Notes: generated by a model not told the origin, from the letters alone. Positions 8,013 through 17,706 are shown, counted from the first letter of the stretch. The stretch is 33,387 bases of DNA from Umezawaea sp039922235 (GCA_039922235.1 JBDSAJ010000874.1:1-33387); one strand, 5' to 3'. Translations and numbers: made by a program.

Positions 8013-9848
8013 ATGGTCGCGCCAGGCTCGGAAAAACCTGTTCGCAAGAACGCGGTGCTGCTCGCACTGCGGCTGTACGGAAGGGAGTTGCGGCGCCACG
8101 GAGTCCTCTCCGTCGGCGCGCTCGTGTCACCCGCGCTGGGCGTCACCTGCCAGCTCTACCTCGCGCCGCTGGCGGTCGGAGCCCTGGTGGGCCGACTCGC
8201 AGGTGGCGGCGACACCAGTCTCGGCACCGTGCTGCCGTACGTGCTGGCCTTCGGTGGCCTCATGCTGCTCTCGGAAGTGTTGTGGCGCATCGGGGTCCAC
8301 TGCCTCAACCGCACGGACGGGCGGGGGATCGAGCACCTGTCGGCCCTCGCCATGGACGAGCTGCTGGGCAAGGACGCGGCGTTCTTCCACGACAACTTCG
8401 CCGGATCGCTGACCAAACGGGTGTTGAGCTTCGCGTTCCGCTTCGAGGATTTCGTGGACACGCTGGCGTTCAAGATCGTCGCCAACATCATCCCGCTGGG
8501 CTTCGCGTGCGTGGTGCTGTGGGGCTACAACCCGCTGCTGGTCGTGGTGCTGCTCGGCTTGATCCTGGTCACGGGTTTCGTGATCGCGCCGCTCATCCGC
8601 CGCCGCCAGCGGCTGGTCGACCAGCGCGAGGCCGCCATCGCCAAGGTGTCCGGCCACGTCTCCGACACCCTGATGAACATGGAGACGGTGCGGGCGTTCG
8701 CCGCCGAGCAGCGGGAGGGCGCGGAGCACCGCACCCGTGCCGCCGAGCAGCGGACGCTGGCGCTGCGGTCGTGGGACTACGGCAACCTGCGCATCGACAC
8801 CGTGGTCGCGCCGCTGTCCGTGCTCGCCAACGTGCTCGGCCTCGCGGTCGCGGTCGGGGTCAGCGGCGGGCTCGGCGTGGAGGCGATCGTGGTGACGTTC
8901 GCCTACTTCGGCAACGCGACGCGGATCATGTTCGAGTTCAACCAGATCTACCGCCGGGTGGAGAGCACGCTCACGGAGGCGGCCCAGTTCACCGAACTGC
9001 TGCTCGACCCGCCGACCGTGTGCGATGTGAAGCACCCGGAACCGCTGCGCGTCGAGGACTCCCAGGTCCGGTTCGAGGACGTCGTGTTCGCGCACGGCGG
9101 CAGCGAGCCGCTGTTCGACGGGCTCGACCTGGACATCCCGGCGGGCACGCGGATAGGCCTCGTGGGTCGCTCCGGCGGCGGCAAGACCACGCTCACCCGG
9201 TTGCTGCTGCGGCTGATGGACGTCGACGGGGGTCGCGTCCTCATCGGCGGCCAGGACATCGCCCGCCTGCGTCAGGCCGACCTGCGCAGCCTGATCGCGT
9301 ACGTGCCCCAGGACCCGGCCATGTTCCACCGGACCCTGCGCGAGAACATCGCGTTCGCGCGACCGGGCGCGACCGACGCCGAGATCCAGCGCGCCGCGCG
9401 CGCCGCCCACGTGACGGAGTTCGTGGACGCGCTGCCCGACGGGTTCGACACGATGGTCGGCGAGCGCGGCATCAAGCTGTCCGGCGGACAGCGGCAGCGG
9501 GTGGCGCTGGCCCGCGCGATCCTGCGCGACGCCCCGATCCTGCTGCTGGACGAGGCGACCAGCGCGCTCGACTCGGAGAGCGAGGTGCTGGTCCAAGACG
9601 CGCTGTGGCAGCTCATGGAGGGCCGCACCGCGATCGTGGTGGCGCACCGGTTGAGCACGGTCGTGCGGATGGACCGGCTGATCGTGCTCGACCGCGGCCG
9701 GATCGTCGAACAGGGCACGCACGCCGAGTTGCTCGACTCCGACGGGACGTACGCGAAGCTGTGGCGCCACCAGTCCGGCGGCTTCCTCGACGAGGTGGTG
9801 CCCGATGAGCCCCTGTCCGACGAGAGGGGCGCGGTGGGCGCGAAGTGA
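8013..9848 (+). CDS. ABC exporter half-transporter (membrane domain fused to ATPase)
   Basis: This 611-residue protein has an N-terminal six-helix exporter membrane domain (about 20-320) and a C-terminal ATPase. Walker A is G-R-S-G-G-G-K-T-T at about 385-393, the Q-loop lies in Y-V-P-Q-D, the signature L-S-G-G-Q begins near 489, Walker B I-L-L-L-D-E-A follows near 509-515, and the switch histidine is in A-H-R-L-S. All are intact, so it should be active as a homodimer, or a heterodimer with a partner encoded elsewhere. GGAGGG six bases before the ATG fixes the start. It has no peptidase domain and no visible partner, so the substrate is unknown; it may have no role in sugar use. A GTGACGTCAC palindrome overlaps the stop codon, which may be chance. 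Confidence 0.9.
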   Translation: MVAPGSEKPVRKNAVLLALRLYGRELRRHGVLSVGALVSPALGVTCQLYLAPLAVGALVGRLAGGGDTSLGTVLPYVLAFGGLMLLSEVLWRIGVHCLNRTDGRGIEHLSALAMDELLGKDAAFFHDNFAGSLTKRVLSFAFRFEDFVDTLAFKIVANIIPLGFACVVLWGYNPLLVVVLLGLILVTGFVIAPLIRRRQRLVDQREAAIAKVSGHVSDTLMNMETVRAFAAEQREGAEHRTRAAEQRTLALRSWDYGNLRIDTVVAPLSVLANVLGLAVAVGVSGGLGVEAIVVTFAYFGNATRIMFEFNQIYRRVESTLTEAAQFTELLLDPPTVCDVKHPEPLRVEDSQVRFEDVVFAHGGSEPLFDGLDLDIPAGTRIGLVGRSGGGKTTLTRLLLRLMDVDGGRVLIGGQDIARLRQADLRSLIAYVPQDPAMFHRTLRENIAFARPGATDAEIQRAARAAHVTEFVDALPDGFDTMVGERGIKLSGGQRQRVALARAILRDAPILLLDEATSALDSESEVLVQDALWQLMEGRTAIVVAHRLSTVVRMDRLIVLDRGRIVEQGTHAELLDSDGTYAKLWRHQSGGFLDEVVPDEPLSDERGAVGAK

Positions 9849-10004
9849 CGTCACGACCGGCGCCTGCCTCGGGTCGGTGATCCGGGGCGGACGCGCCACG
9901 GACCACCGGCGGCAGCCCTGTTCACACCATGTGGCACATTCGGTTCCTCGTGGCCCGGCCGAGGCAGCGGTCACCCTCAACGGCACCACGGCAGGAGCGG
10001 AAGA

Positions 10005-12302
10005 GTGAAGTTCACCGATGGGCACTGGCAGCTGCGTCCCGGCGTCGAGGCCGCCTACCCGGTCCAGGTCCACGACGCGGTCGTCGGTGACGGGGAGGTC
10101 GTCGTGCACGCGCCGACCCGCCCCGTCCTGCGCCGCGGCGACACGTTGCAGGGTCCTGTCGTCACCCTGGAGCTCACGTCGCCGAGGGCCGACGTGATCG
10201 GCGTGAAGATCACGCACTTCTCCGGGGAGACGGGTGGGGAGCCCACCTTCGCGTTGACCGCGGAACCGGCGCACCGGGCGAAGGTGGTCGACGACGACAC
10301 CGGGGTGGTGCTGACGGCGGGCGCGTTGTCGGCCCGCGTGCACCGGGGTGACCGGTGGCGGATCGACTTCGCCGCCGACGGCCGGGCGCTGACCGCCAGT
10401 GACGCCAAGGGAATCGGCTTCATGACCGTGGGCGGCCGTCACCACGTGCGCGAGCGGCTGGACCTCGGCGTCGGCGACGTGGTCTACGGGCTGGGGGAGC
10501 GGTTCGGGCCGCTGGTCCGCAACGGCCAGGCGGTGGACGTCTGGAACGCCGACGGCGGCACCAGCACCGAGCAGTCCTACAAGAACGTCCCGTTCTTCCT
10601 CACCAACGCCGGGTACGGCGTGTTCGTCAACCACCCTGGGCAGGTCTCGTTCGAGGTCGGCTCCGAGGCGGTGTCCAAGGTCCAGTTCAGCGTCGAGGGG
10701 CAGTCGCTGGAGTACTTCCTCATCTACGGCCCCACCCCGAAGGACGTGCTGCGCAGGTACACCGCGCTCACCGGCAGGTCCGCGCTGCCGCCCGCGTGGT
10801 CGTTCGGGCTGTGGCTGTCCACCTCGTTCACCACCTCCTACGACGAGGCCACGGTGTCCGGCTTCCTCGACGGCATGGCCGAGCGCGGTCTGCCGCTGAG
10901 CGTGTTCCACTTCGACAGCTTCTGGATGCGCGAGTTCCACTGGTGCGACTTCACCTGGGACCCGCGCACGTTCCCGGACCCGGTCGGCATGCTGGCCCGG
11001 CTGCGTGAAAGGGGTCTGCGCGTCTGCGTGTGGATCAACCCGTACATCGCGCAGCGGTCGCCGCTGTTCGCCGAGGGAATGGCGGGCGGCTACCTGCTGC
11101 GCAGGCCCGACGGCCGCGTGTGGCAGTCGGACCAGTGGCAGCCCGGCATGGCGCTGGTGGACTTCACCAACCCCGCGGCCCGCGCCTGGTACGCGGCCAA
11201 GCTGGACGCCCTGCTGGCCCAAGGGGTCGACTGCTTCAAGACCGACTTCGGCGAGCGCATCCCCACCGACGTGGCCTACCACGACGGCTCCGACCCGCAC
11301 CGGATGCACAACTACTACACCTACCTCTACAACCGCACGGTGTTCGACCTGCTGCGCGAGCGGCGCGGCGACGCCGACGCGGTGGTGTTCGCCCGCTCGG
11401 CAACGGTCGGCTCGCAGCGCTTCCCCGCGCACTGGGGCGGCGACTGCGAGTCGACCTACGAGGCCATGGCCGAGAGCCTGCGCGGCGGCCTGTCGCTCGG
11501 CCTGTCCGGCTTCGGGTTCTGGAGCCACGACATCGGCGGCTTCGAGGGCACCCCGCCCGCGGCGCTGTTCAAGCGGTGGACCGCGTTCGGCCTGCTGTCC
11601 TCGCACAGCAGGCTGCACGGCAGCCGCTCCTACCGCGTGCCGTGGCTGTTCGACGAGGAGGCGGTGGACGTGCTGCGGCGGTTCACCACGCTCAAGATGC
11701 GCCTGATGCCGTACCTGGACCAGGCCGCGCGGCAGGCCGCCGACGAGGGCCTGCCGGTGATGCGGGCGATGGCGCTGGAGTTCCCCGACGACCCGGCCTG
11801 CACCTACCTGGAACGCCAGTACCTGCTCGGCGAAGACCTGCTGGTCGCACCGGTGTTCTCCGACGACGGCGATGTCACCTACTACGTCCCCGAGGGCGTT
11901 TGGACCCACCTGCTCACCGGCGAAACGGTGACCGGGCCTGGCTGGGTGCGTGACCGCTGCGACTTCCTCACGCTGCCGCTGCTGGTGCGGCCCAACACCA
12001 TCCTGCCCGTCGGCGCGGTGTCCGACCGGCCGGACTACGACCACGCCGACGGCGTCACGCTGCGGGTGTACCGGCTGTCCGACGGCGACCACGTGACGAC
12101 GGTCGGCGGCACGACGTTCCGCACGCGCCGCCAGGGCGACGAGATCCGGGTCGACGCCGAGAGCGCGCCGGAACGGTGGCGGCTGCTGCTCGTCGGAGCC
12201 GGGTCGGTCGACGCCGTGGACGGTGGCGCGGTCGTGCCGCATCCCCACGGGGTGCTCGTCAACGCCTTGAGCGGCACGGTGACGGTGCGGGGGATCGGCT
12301 GA
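10005..12302 (+). CDS. yicI: GH31 alpha-xylosidase (YicI/XylS-type)
   Basis: This 765-residue enzyme without signal peptide should remove alpha-1,6-xylosyl units from the non-reducing end of imported xyloglucan oligosaccharides in the cytoplasm. The family is clear: the nucleophile motif K-T-D-F-G-E-R-I-P-T-D carries Asp414, and H-W-G-G-D-C carries the acid/base Asp480. These positions and flanking residues closely follow E. coli YicI (416 and 482), including the downstream D-G-S-D-P-x-x-M-H-N. The N-terminal beta-domain spans roughly 1-260, the barrel about 260-600, then two C-terminal beta-domains. The GTG start has AGGAG seven bases upstream. It is convergent with the GH5 gene, and a shared hairpin lies between them. 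It stands alone after a 156-bp gap in which I see no LacI operator, so its regulation is unclear. Confidence 0.9.
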   Translation: MKFTDGHWQLRPGVEAAYPVQVHDAVVGDGEVVVHAPTRPVLRRGDTLQGPVVTLELTSPRADVIGVKITHFSGETGGEPTFALTAEPAHRAKVVDDDTGVVLTAGALSARVHRGDRWRIDFAADGRALTASDAKGIGFMTVGGRHHVRERLDLGVGDVVYGLGERFGPLVRNGQAVDVWNADGGTSTEQSYKNVPFFLTNAGYGVFVNHPGQVSFEVGSEAVSKVQFSVEGQSLEYFLIYGPTPKDVLRRYTALTGRSALPPAWSFGLWLSTSFTTSYDEATVSGFLDGMAERGLPLSVFHFDSFWMREFHWCDFTWDPRTFPDPVGMLARLRERGLRVCVWINPYIAQRSPLFAEGMAGGYLLRRPDGRVWQSDQWQPGMALVDFTNPAARAWYAAKLDALLAQGVDCFKTDFGERIPTDVAYHDGSDPHRMHNYYTYLYNRTVFDLLRERRGDADAVVFARSATVGSQRFPAHWGGDCESTYEAMAESLRGGLSLGLSGFGFWSHDIGGFEGTPPAALFKRWTAFGLLSSHSRLHGSRSYRVPWLFDEEAVDVLRRFTTLKMRLMPYLDQAARQAADEGLPVMRAMALEFPDDPACTYLERQYLLGEDLLVAPVFSDDGDVTYYVPEGVWTHLLTGETVTGPGWVRDRCDFLTLPLLVRPNTILPVGAVSDRPDYDHADGVTLRVYRLSDGDHVTTVGGTTFRTRRQGDEIRVDAESAPERWRLLLVGAGSVDAVDGGAVVPHPHGVLVNALSGTVTVRGIG

Positions 12303-12353
12303 GGCCGCCGCGCCGCCCACCGGAAGACCGGGATCGCCGTGGCGAACGCGGTC

Positions 12354-12384
12354 GCGGCCGGAGTCCTGTGTGGACCCCGGCCGC
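12354..12384. terminator. Bidirectional hairpin terminator between GH31 and GH5
   Basis: GCGGCCGG (12354-12361) pairs with CCGGCCGC (12377-12384). One A-C mismatch is followed by GTCC/GGAC and a 5-nt loop. It lies 50 bp after the GH31 stop and 12 bp after the GH5 stop on the other strand, so it can end both transcripts. A weaker copy occurs at 7818-7848. Confidence 0.7.
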
Positions 12385-12395
12385 CCGTGCGTCGG

Positions 12396-14117
12396 TCAGG
12401 ACGTCGTGCCGGTCACCGAGGTTCCCGACTTGGTCACGTGGTAGGTCGAGGTGGTGCCGCTCCAGAAGTGGAACGTCACCGTGACCGGCTCGCCGTCGCG
12501 GACCGGCTCGAAGAACGCGGGTGGCAGGATGATCGCCTGGCCGGGGTAGTCCGGGCGGACGGTCGTGTAGAACTCCTGGAACGGGGTCCAGTTGGTCGGG
12601 CCCGCGGCTGAACCGTCCGCGTACTTGGCCTCCATCGTCGCCAGCACGTCGCCCCGGAACTGGGTCGGCACGGTGAGGGAGTTCCCGGTGCCGGTCGCGT
12701 CGGCCAACACCGGCGCGTCGTTGCTGATCACGTTGATCTGCCAGGGGATGCCGCGCGAGAACCTGGCTTCGATCGTGGTGTTGACGCCGTAGGCGCGGTT
12801 GCCGACGAGCTTGGTCAGCGCGGCGGCGGTCAGCGTCAGCTTGTCGCCGGACACGGTGTAGTCGCGGCCCTCGCGCAGCCGGGTGCGGCCCTGCCACAGC
12901 CCGCGGAAGCTCGTGCCGTTCAGGTTGAGCGTGATCGTCTGAGGGGCGATCGGAGCCGACTTCGGCACGAAGAGCAGGTCCGAGGACGTGGTGCCCGAGC
13001 GGGTGGTCCAGCTCGACTTGATCTGGGCGAACAGGCCGGGGTCGCGCCATTTGAGGGTGTTGCGGTTGATGAACGAGCCCGCGTCCCACAGTGCCGTGAC
13101 GACCCCGGTCTTGCGGGCTTCGTTGCCGACCGCCTCGAAGTACTTCAGGACCTCGCCGCGCTCGATGATGCCGGGACGGGTGTAGTCGTAGGCGAGCAGG
13201 GCGTACTCGCCGAGGTAGACCGGGATGCCCTTGGCCACGAAGATGTCGTGCATCCGGGCGAAGGCGTCGGTCATGTCCTTCTGGACGGTCTCGTCGAAGC
13301 GGGTGAAGCCCGCGATGTTCACGCTGAACGGCCAGAACCCGTAGAAGTGCACGGTCGCGATCAGGTTGGGGTCGTGCAGCGAGGTGATCGTGGCGGACAG
13401 GTCGTCCATCAGCTTCTGGTCGGGTGAGCAGCCCTGGGTGGGCAGCATGAGCAGGCGCGTCGCGTTCCGGCCGCCCGACTGCCGCACGATGCGGTGGAAC
13501 GAGGTGTTCAACTCGTTGAGCAGCCGCACTTTCCCGGCATCGTCGGTGTTGTTGAAGACCGGTTCGTTGACGCTCTCGAACAGCAGCTTCCGCGACGAGT
13601 TCTTGAACGTGGCGGCGATCTGGGTCCAGGTCGAGTCGTACCGGGCCAGCACGCCGTCGTGGTCGGTGGGCATGTTCGCGATCCACTGCCACGAGTCGTG
13701 GTGGATGTTGAGCAGGACGTAGAGGTTCTCGGCCAGCGCCCAGTCCGCCACCTGCTTCACGCGGGCCATGAACTTGGCGTCGACGGTGTAGGGGGCCGTG
13801 GTCGACTGGTGGGCGTTCCAGGTCACCGGGAGCCGGACGCTGCGGTAGCCCTGCGCGCGGATGGTGTGGAACAGCTCCCGCGAAGCGAGCGGGTTGCCCC
13901 AGGACGTCTCGTCGGGGATGGCGTCGAGGGTGTTGCCCAGGTTCCACGAGGGCTGCATGGCGGCCGCGACGTCCATCGTCCGGTGCGGGACGCCGAAATC
14001 AGCGTCGGCCTGGGCGGCGGGCGCGGTGACGCAGGCGAGGGCCGCGACGACCACCGCCGAGATGCCGACCACCCGCCGCAGCCTGGCGCGCCAGGACGGT
14101 CGTTGTGCTAGTTCCAT
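12396..14117 (-). CDS. Secreted GH5 endo-beta-1,4-glucanase/xyloglucanase with X2 and CBM46 domains
   Basis: This 573-residue secreted enzyme opens with a Sec signal peptide: R-R-R region, hydrophobic residues 17-33, cleavage after A-Q-A near 37. The GH5 barrel covers about 45-375: N-L-G-N-T-L-D at 59-65, the H-H pair at 139-140, acid/base Glu185 in V-N-E-P, and nucleophile Glu304 in L-G-E-Y. An Ig-like CBM_X2 module (about 380-466) and a CBM46-like module (about 467-573) follow. The order GH5-X2-CBM46 is that of subfamily GH5_4 enzymes such as Bacillus BhCel5B, where CBM46 helps on xyloglucan and other branched beta-glucans. GAGGG precedes the ATG, which starts 13 bp after the GH43 stop, so it is the last gene of the leftward operon. 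It would make the oligosaccharides that the transporter imports. Confidence 0.88.
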   Translation of the reverse strand: MELAQRPSWRARLRRVVGISAVVVAALACVTAPAAQADADFGVPHRTMDVAAAMQPSWNLGNTLDAIPDETSWGNPLASRELFHTIRAQGYRSVRLPVTWNAHQSTTAPYTVDAKFMARVKQVADWALAENLYVLLNIHHDSWQWIANMPTDHDGVLARYDSTWTQIAATFKNSSRKLLFESVNEPVFNNTDDAGKVRLLNELNTSFHRIVRQSGGRNATRLLMLPTQGCSPDQKLMDDLSATITSLHDPNLIATVHFYGFWPFSVNIAGFTRFDETVQKDMTDAFARMHDIFVAKGIPVYLGEYALLAYDYTRPGIIERGEVLKYFEAVGNEARKTGVVTALWDAGSFINRNTLKWRDPGLFAQIKSSWTTRSGTTSSDLLFVPKSAPIAPQTITLNLNGTSFRGLWQGRTRLREGRDYTVSGDKLTLTAAALTKLVGNRAYGVNTTIEARFSRGIPWQINVISNDAPVLADATGTGNSLTVPTQFRGDVLATMEAKYADGSAAGPTNWTPFQEFYTTVRPDYPGQAIILPPAFFEPVRDGEPVTVTFHFWSGTTSTYHVTKSGTSVTGTTS

Positions 14118-14130
14118 GTCGATGCCCTCA

Positions 14131-15627
14131 TTAGTCGGTGGGACCGGAGTCGGACCAGTCGAAGTGGACGGTGCCCGCGGTGGCGTACAGGCCGATCACC
14201 CGGCCGGTGAAGCCGCCCGCGACTTCGGTGGAGAGGTAGCGGCCGTCGAGGGTGGCGAGGGTGGTGAACGCGCCGCCGGGTTCCGCGAAGCCGAAGGAGA
14301 CGGTGTCGGGGCCGGATCGCGCGTCCCACGTGCTCTTCCGCTCGGCCACCTCGACGCCGAGGACCAGCGGCCCCGCCGGCACGGCCTGGGACGCCACCAC
14401 CGTCCTCAGTGGACCGATCCTGGCGATGACCCGCACCTCGTCGGCGGTCGCCTCGACCTCGTAGTGGTGCTCCTCGTCCAGCCGGACCGCGAGACCGCCG
14501 GTTCCCGCCGCGGCGTCGACGAGCGCGGTCGTCCGGCACGACAGGTGTTGTTGGCGGCGGCCGACGAACACGACGTCACGATCGTCCAGCGATCCTCCGC
14601 GCGCGTGCAGGGTCAGCCACCCGGCGCGCTCCTTCGTCGTGCAGTGCCGCTCGTCGCGGTCGCGCAGCGAGATCCAGTCGGGCTGGAGGTCCGGCAGGTC
14701 GAAGTCGTCGCGGCCCGCCGCCACCGGACCCGGCTGGAGCGGCCAGGGCACGGACGCCTCGGGTGCCAGCTCGCCGACGACCGGCCAGTCGTCCACCCAG
14801 GACACCGGGGCGAGGAACGTCTCCCTGCCGAGCACGTGCCAGCCGGGCGTGCCGCCGCCGGGCCGCGCGCCGAGCAGCACCATCCACCACGAGTCGTCCG
14901 GCCCATGGACCAGGTCCCCGTGCCCGGTGTTCTGGATCGGGTGGTTGGTCCCGCGGTGGGTCAGGATCGGGTTGGCCGGGCACGGCTCGAACGGGCCGTT
15001 CGGCGACTTTCCTCTGGCGATCGACACCGCGTGGCCGCGTTCGGTGCCGCCCTCGGCGATGAGCAGGTACCAGTAGTCGCCGATCCGGTACAGGTGCGGG
15101 GCTTCCGGCGCCTGCGCGCCGGGCGTGCCGGACCAGATCTGCCGCGGTGTGCCGAGCAACTGCCCGGTCAACGGGTCGATCGGGACCTGCGACACCCCGG
15201 CGATCGTGCACCAGCAGGTGCCGTCGGAGTCCCACGCGAGGTCCGGGTCGATGCCGGGCAGGTCGGGCAGCGGAATCGGGTCGGACCACGGTCCCGCCGG
15301 GTCGGTGGCGGTGACCAGCAGGTTCCCCTGGCCGCTGACGTTGGTGACGATCAGGTGGAAGCGGCCGTCGTGGTGCCGCAGCGTGGGGGCGTAGATGCCG
15401 GCGGACGATGGCGAGTCCAGCGGCAGGACCAGTTGGCCAGGCCGGTCCAGTACGTTGCCGATCTGCCGCCAGTGCACCAGGTCGCGGCTGTGGAAGATCG
15501 GCACGCCGGGGAAGTACTCGAAGCTGGAGCAGACGAGGTAGTAGTCCTCGCCGACGCGGCAGACGCTGGGATCGGGGTAGAAGCCCGCGAGCACGGGGTT
15601 GGTGAACGGGGAACCGTGGGGCGACAT
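14131..15627 (-). CDS. GH43 beta-xylosidase/alpha-L-arabinofuranosidase
   Basis: This 498-residue protein has no signal peptide and is probably cytoplasmic. The five-bladed GH43 domain occupies residues 1-310 with the three expected acids: Asp19 in Y-P-D-P-S, Asp127 in G-I-D-P-D, and Glu175 in P-E-A-P-H-L-Y. The last ~180 residues form the beta-sandwich usual in the long GH43 subfamilies (11/12-like). It would remove terminal xylose or arabinose from imported oligosaccharides; the sequence does not separate the two activities. The ATG at 15627 begins the conserved N-terminal motif; the same frame stays open far upstream across GH42, but that is a shadow. A weak AAAGGG lies upstream. It sits 56 bp after GH42 and 13 bp before GH5. 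Confidence 0.88.
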   Translation of the reverse strand: MSPHGSPFTNPVLAGFYPDPSVCRVGEDYYLVCSSFEYFPGVPIFHSRDLVHWRQIGNVLDRPGQLVLPLDSPSSAGIYAPTLRHHDGRFHLIVTNVSGQGNLLVTATDPAGPWSDPIPLPDLPGIDPDLAWDSDGTCWCTIAGVSQVPIDPLTGQLLGTPRQIWSGTPGAQAPEAPHLYRIGDYWYLLIAEGGTERGHAVSIARGKSPNGPFEPCPANPILTHRGTNHPIQNTGHGDLVHGPDDSWWMVLLGARPGGGTPGWHVLGRETFLAPVSWVDDWPVVGELAPEASVPWPLQPGPVAAGRDDFDLPDLQPDWISLRDRDERHCTTKERAGWLTLHARGGSLDDRDVVFVGRRQQHLSCRTTALVDAAAGTGGLAVRLDEEHHYEVEATADEVRVIARIGPLRTVVASQAVPAGPLVLGVEVAERKSTWDARSGPDTVSFGFAEPGGAFTTLATLDGRYLSTEVAGGFTGRVIGLYATAGTVHFDWSDSGPTD

Positions 15628-15683
15628 CCGCTGAAGCCCTTTCTGCGGTGGGACTTTCCGGAGTGGGTCCTGGTGGGGCTGGT

Positions 15684-17639
15684 TCAGGGGACGCGGAGCA
15701 CGGCGCAGCCGCCGGGCGGGAGTTCGGCCACCGGCCCGTCGGTGAGCAGGTCGTGCGCCGGTTCGGGCAGGGCGACGGCGTCGGCCGTGTGGTTGGTCAG
15801 GAACCGCCACCCGCCGCGGGTGACCGCTTCGACGCCGCGCGGCCACTCGCGGACGACGTCCGCCTCGTCCAGCAGCCTGCCGACCAGCGCGGCGTGGTCG
15901 GCGGGGTCGAGGACGGTCGACAGGTACCAGCCCTGGCCCGTGCCGAAGGCGTGACGGGTGAGGGCGGGACGTCCGGCGAGCATCCCGTGGGTGTAGGTGG
16001 CGATCGTGTCGGCGCCTTCGAGGCGCAGGGACTCGCTCCACACCGTGCCCTGCGTGCCGTCGGACAGGGTGATTCGCGCGTCCCGCGCCAGCGGTCGCAG
16101 CTCTTCGACGCGGATGCCGAGAGCTTCGCGCAGGGGCCCGGCGGGGTAGCCGCCGAGGCGGGCGTGGAGGCGTTCGTCGACCGCGCCGCCGAAGTGCTGG
16201 ACCAGCAGCGTGCCGCCATCGGCGACGTACCGCCGCAGGTTCTCGGCGGCGCTGTCGGACAGCAGGAACAGGGCGGGGGCGAGCACGAGCCGGTAGCGGC
16301 CGAGGTCGTGCTCGGGGTGGGCGAAGTCGGTCACCACCCCCGCGTCCCACAGCGCCCGGTGCGCGCGCCGCAGCATCAGGTGGTAGTCGAGGTCCGGCGA
16401 AGGGAGGCCGTCCACCCCCAATGCCCACCAGACGTCGGAATCGTGCAGCACGGCGACCTCGGCGGCCACGGTCGCCCCGGCCACGTCCGCGAGCCGCGAG
16501 ACGGCCTCGCCGACCGCGGTCACCTCGCCGAAGATCCGGCTGTCCGGCCCGGCGTGCGGCACCATCGCCGAGTGCCACGTCTCGGCGCCCGCCTTCGACT
16601 GGCGCCACTGGAAGAACAGCGCGCCGTCCGACCCCCGCGCGATGTGGCCGAGGGTGTGCCGCAGGATGTCGCCCGGCTCCTTGCCCAGCGTCCGATCGCC
16701 CGCGTAGACGGTGTTGGTGCCCTGCTCCATGAGCAGCCACGACCTGCCGCCGCCGAACGACCTGGCACGGTCCGCGGCGAACGCCGTGTCCGCCGCCGCG
16801 TCGATGCCCGCCCGGTCCGGGTAGTGGTCGATGGCCACCAGGTCCACCTCGCGGCCGAACGCCCACAGGTCGAGGTTCTGGTAGGTGGGCGTCATCAGGT
16901 TGGTGGTCACCGGGCGGTCGCTGTGCGCGCGGATCGCGTCGCGCTGCTCCCGGTACGCGGCCAGCGTCAGGTCGGACCAGAAGCGGCGGAAGTCCAGCGC
17001 CTGCCCCGGATTGTGGTGCCACTGGGTGGCGCGCGGGGTCACGACGTCGTCCCACGAGGAGTAGTGCTGGCTCCAGAACGCCGTGCCCCACGCGTCGTTG
17101 AGGGCATCCAGCGTGCCGTGCCGCTCGCGCAGCCAGGTGCGGAACGCGGCGGCGACGTGGTCGCACCAGCACAGGGTGGTGTACTCGTTGTGCACGTGCC
17201 ACAGCGCGACCGCCGGGTGGTCGCCGTAGCGCTCGGCCAGCGCGGAGGCGATGCGCCGGGCCGCGTCGCGGTAGGCGGGGGCGGCCAGGCAGTAGGTGTC
17301 GCGGCTGCCGTGGACCAGCCCGACGCCCTCGGCGGTCACCGGCAGCGCGTCCGGGTGCGCCCTGCTGAACCACGGGGGAGGGGACGCGGTCGGCGTCGCC
17401 AGGTCCACCGCGACGCCGTTGGCGTGCAGGCGGTCGAGGTGGGCGTCGAGCCACGCGAAGTCGTAACGGCCCTCCTCGGGTTCCAGCAGGGCCCAGGAGA
17501 ACACGCCGACCGTGGCGAGGTTGACCCGCGCCCGGCGCATCAGCTCGTCGTCCTGCTCCCACACCGCCTTGTCCCACTGCTCGGGGTTGTAGTCGCCGCC
17601 GAAGGCGAGGCCGCCGAGCCGGTCGGTCAGGTCCGTCAT
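15684..17639 (-). CDS. GH42 beta-galactosidase
   Basis: This 651-residue cytoplasmic-type enzyme has the GH42 three-domain build: catalytic barrel (1-390), trimerisation-like alpha/beta domain (about 395-590) and a short beta-domain. Acid/base Glu152 lies in W-H-V-H-N-E-Y and nucleophile Glu305 in L-L-M-E-Q-G. Cys117, Cys157 and Cys159 resemble the zinc-site cysteines of the family, though the fourth is not obvious. It should remove terminal beta-galactose, as found on xyloglucan side chains, although other galactosides are possible. I chose the ATG at 17639 because GGGAG lies five bases upstream; an in-frame ATG at 17651 lacks a ribosome-binding site. It follows LacI-2 by 67 bp in the leftward operon. 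Confidence 0.9.
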   Translation of the reverse strand: MTDLTDRLGGLAFGGDYNPEQWDKAVWEQDDELMRRARVNLATVGVFSWALLEPEEGRYDFAWLDAHLDRLHANGVAVDLATPTASPPPWFSRAHPDALPVTAEGVGLVHGSRDTYCLAAPAYRDAARRIASALAERYGDHPAVALWHVHNEYTTLCWCDHVAAAFRTWLRERHGTLDALNDAWGTAFWSQHYSSWDDVVTPRATQWHHNPGQALDFRRFWSDLTLAAYREQRDAIRAHSDRPVTTNLMTPTYQNLDLWAFGREVDLVAIDHYPDRAGIDAAADTAFAADRARSFGGGRSWLLMEQGTNTVYAGDRTLGKEPGDILRHTLGHIARGSDGALFFQWRQSKAGAETWHSAMVPHAGPDSRIFGEVTAVGEAVSRLADVAGATVAAEVAVLHDSDVWWALGVDGLPSPDLDYHLMLRRAHRALWDAGVVTDFAHPEHDLGRYRLVLAPALFLLSDSAAENLRRYVADGGTLLVQHFGGAVDERLHARLGGYPAGPLREALGIRVEELRPLARDARITLSDGTQGTVWSESLRLEGADTIATYTHGMLAGRPALTRHAFGTGQGWYLSTVLDPADHAALVGRLLDEADVVREWPRGVEAVTRGGWRFLTNHTADAVALPEPAHDLLTDGPVAELPPGGCAVLRVP

Positions 17640-17706
17640 CGAAACTCCCATCGGTGGACACCCCGGTCTTCGACGGGGGAGAAGTCGGTCCGGATCGGAC
17701 AGCGGA

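Noticed and set aside
9845..9854. GTGACGTCAC palindrome at the exporter stop codon
   Set aside because: It overlaps the stop codon and has no second copy or promoter context, so chance is the simplest explanation.
9929..9939. ATGTGGCACAT inverted repeat upstream of GH31
   Set aside because: It is short, single and without a promoter in register, and it does not resemble either LacI operator, so I did not call it an operator.
9864..9967. Nine-base inverted repeat (CTGCCTCGG with CCGAGGCAG) flanking the exporter/GH31 gap
   Set aside because: The arms are 86 nt apart with no inner pairing. This is too weak for a terminator and has no mobile-element hallmarks.
8127..12320. A 1397-codon minus-strand open frame opposite the exporter and GH31
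   Set aside because: Its composition is Arg/His/Gln/Val-rich without domains, and it lies antisense to two genes with intact catalytic motifs. High GC removes stops from this frame.
13551..13570. ACCGGTTCG match to the LacI-1 operator inside GH5
   Set aside because: It lies within codons, only half the site matches, and such matches are expected in GC-rich coding DNA.
14131..17661. One very long minus-strand frame covering GH43 and GH42
   Set aside because: Only its last 498 codons encode recognisable protein (GH43). The upstream part is Arg/Pro-rich low-complexity sequence antiphase to the convincing GH42 gene, a usual high-GC shadow, so it is not a fusion.
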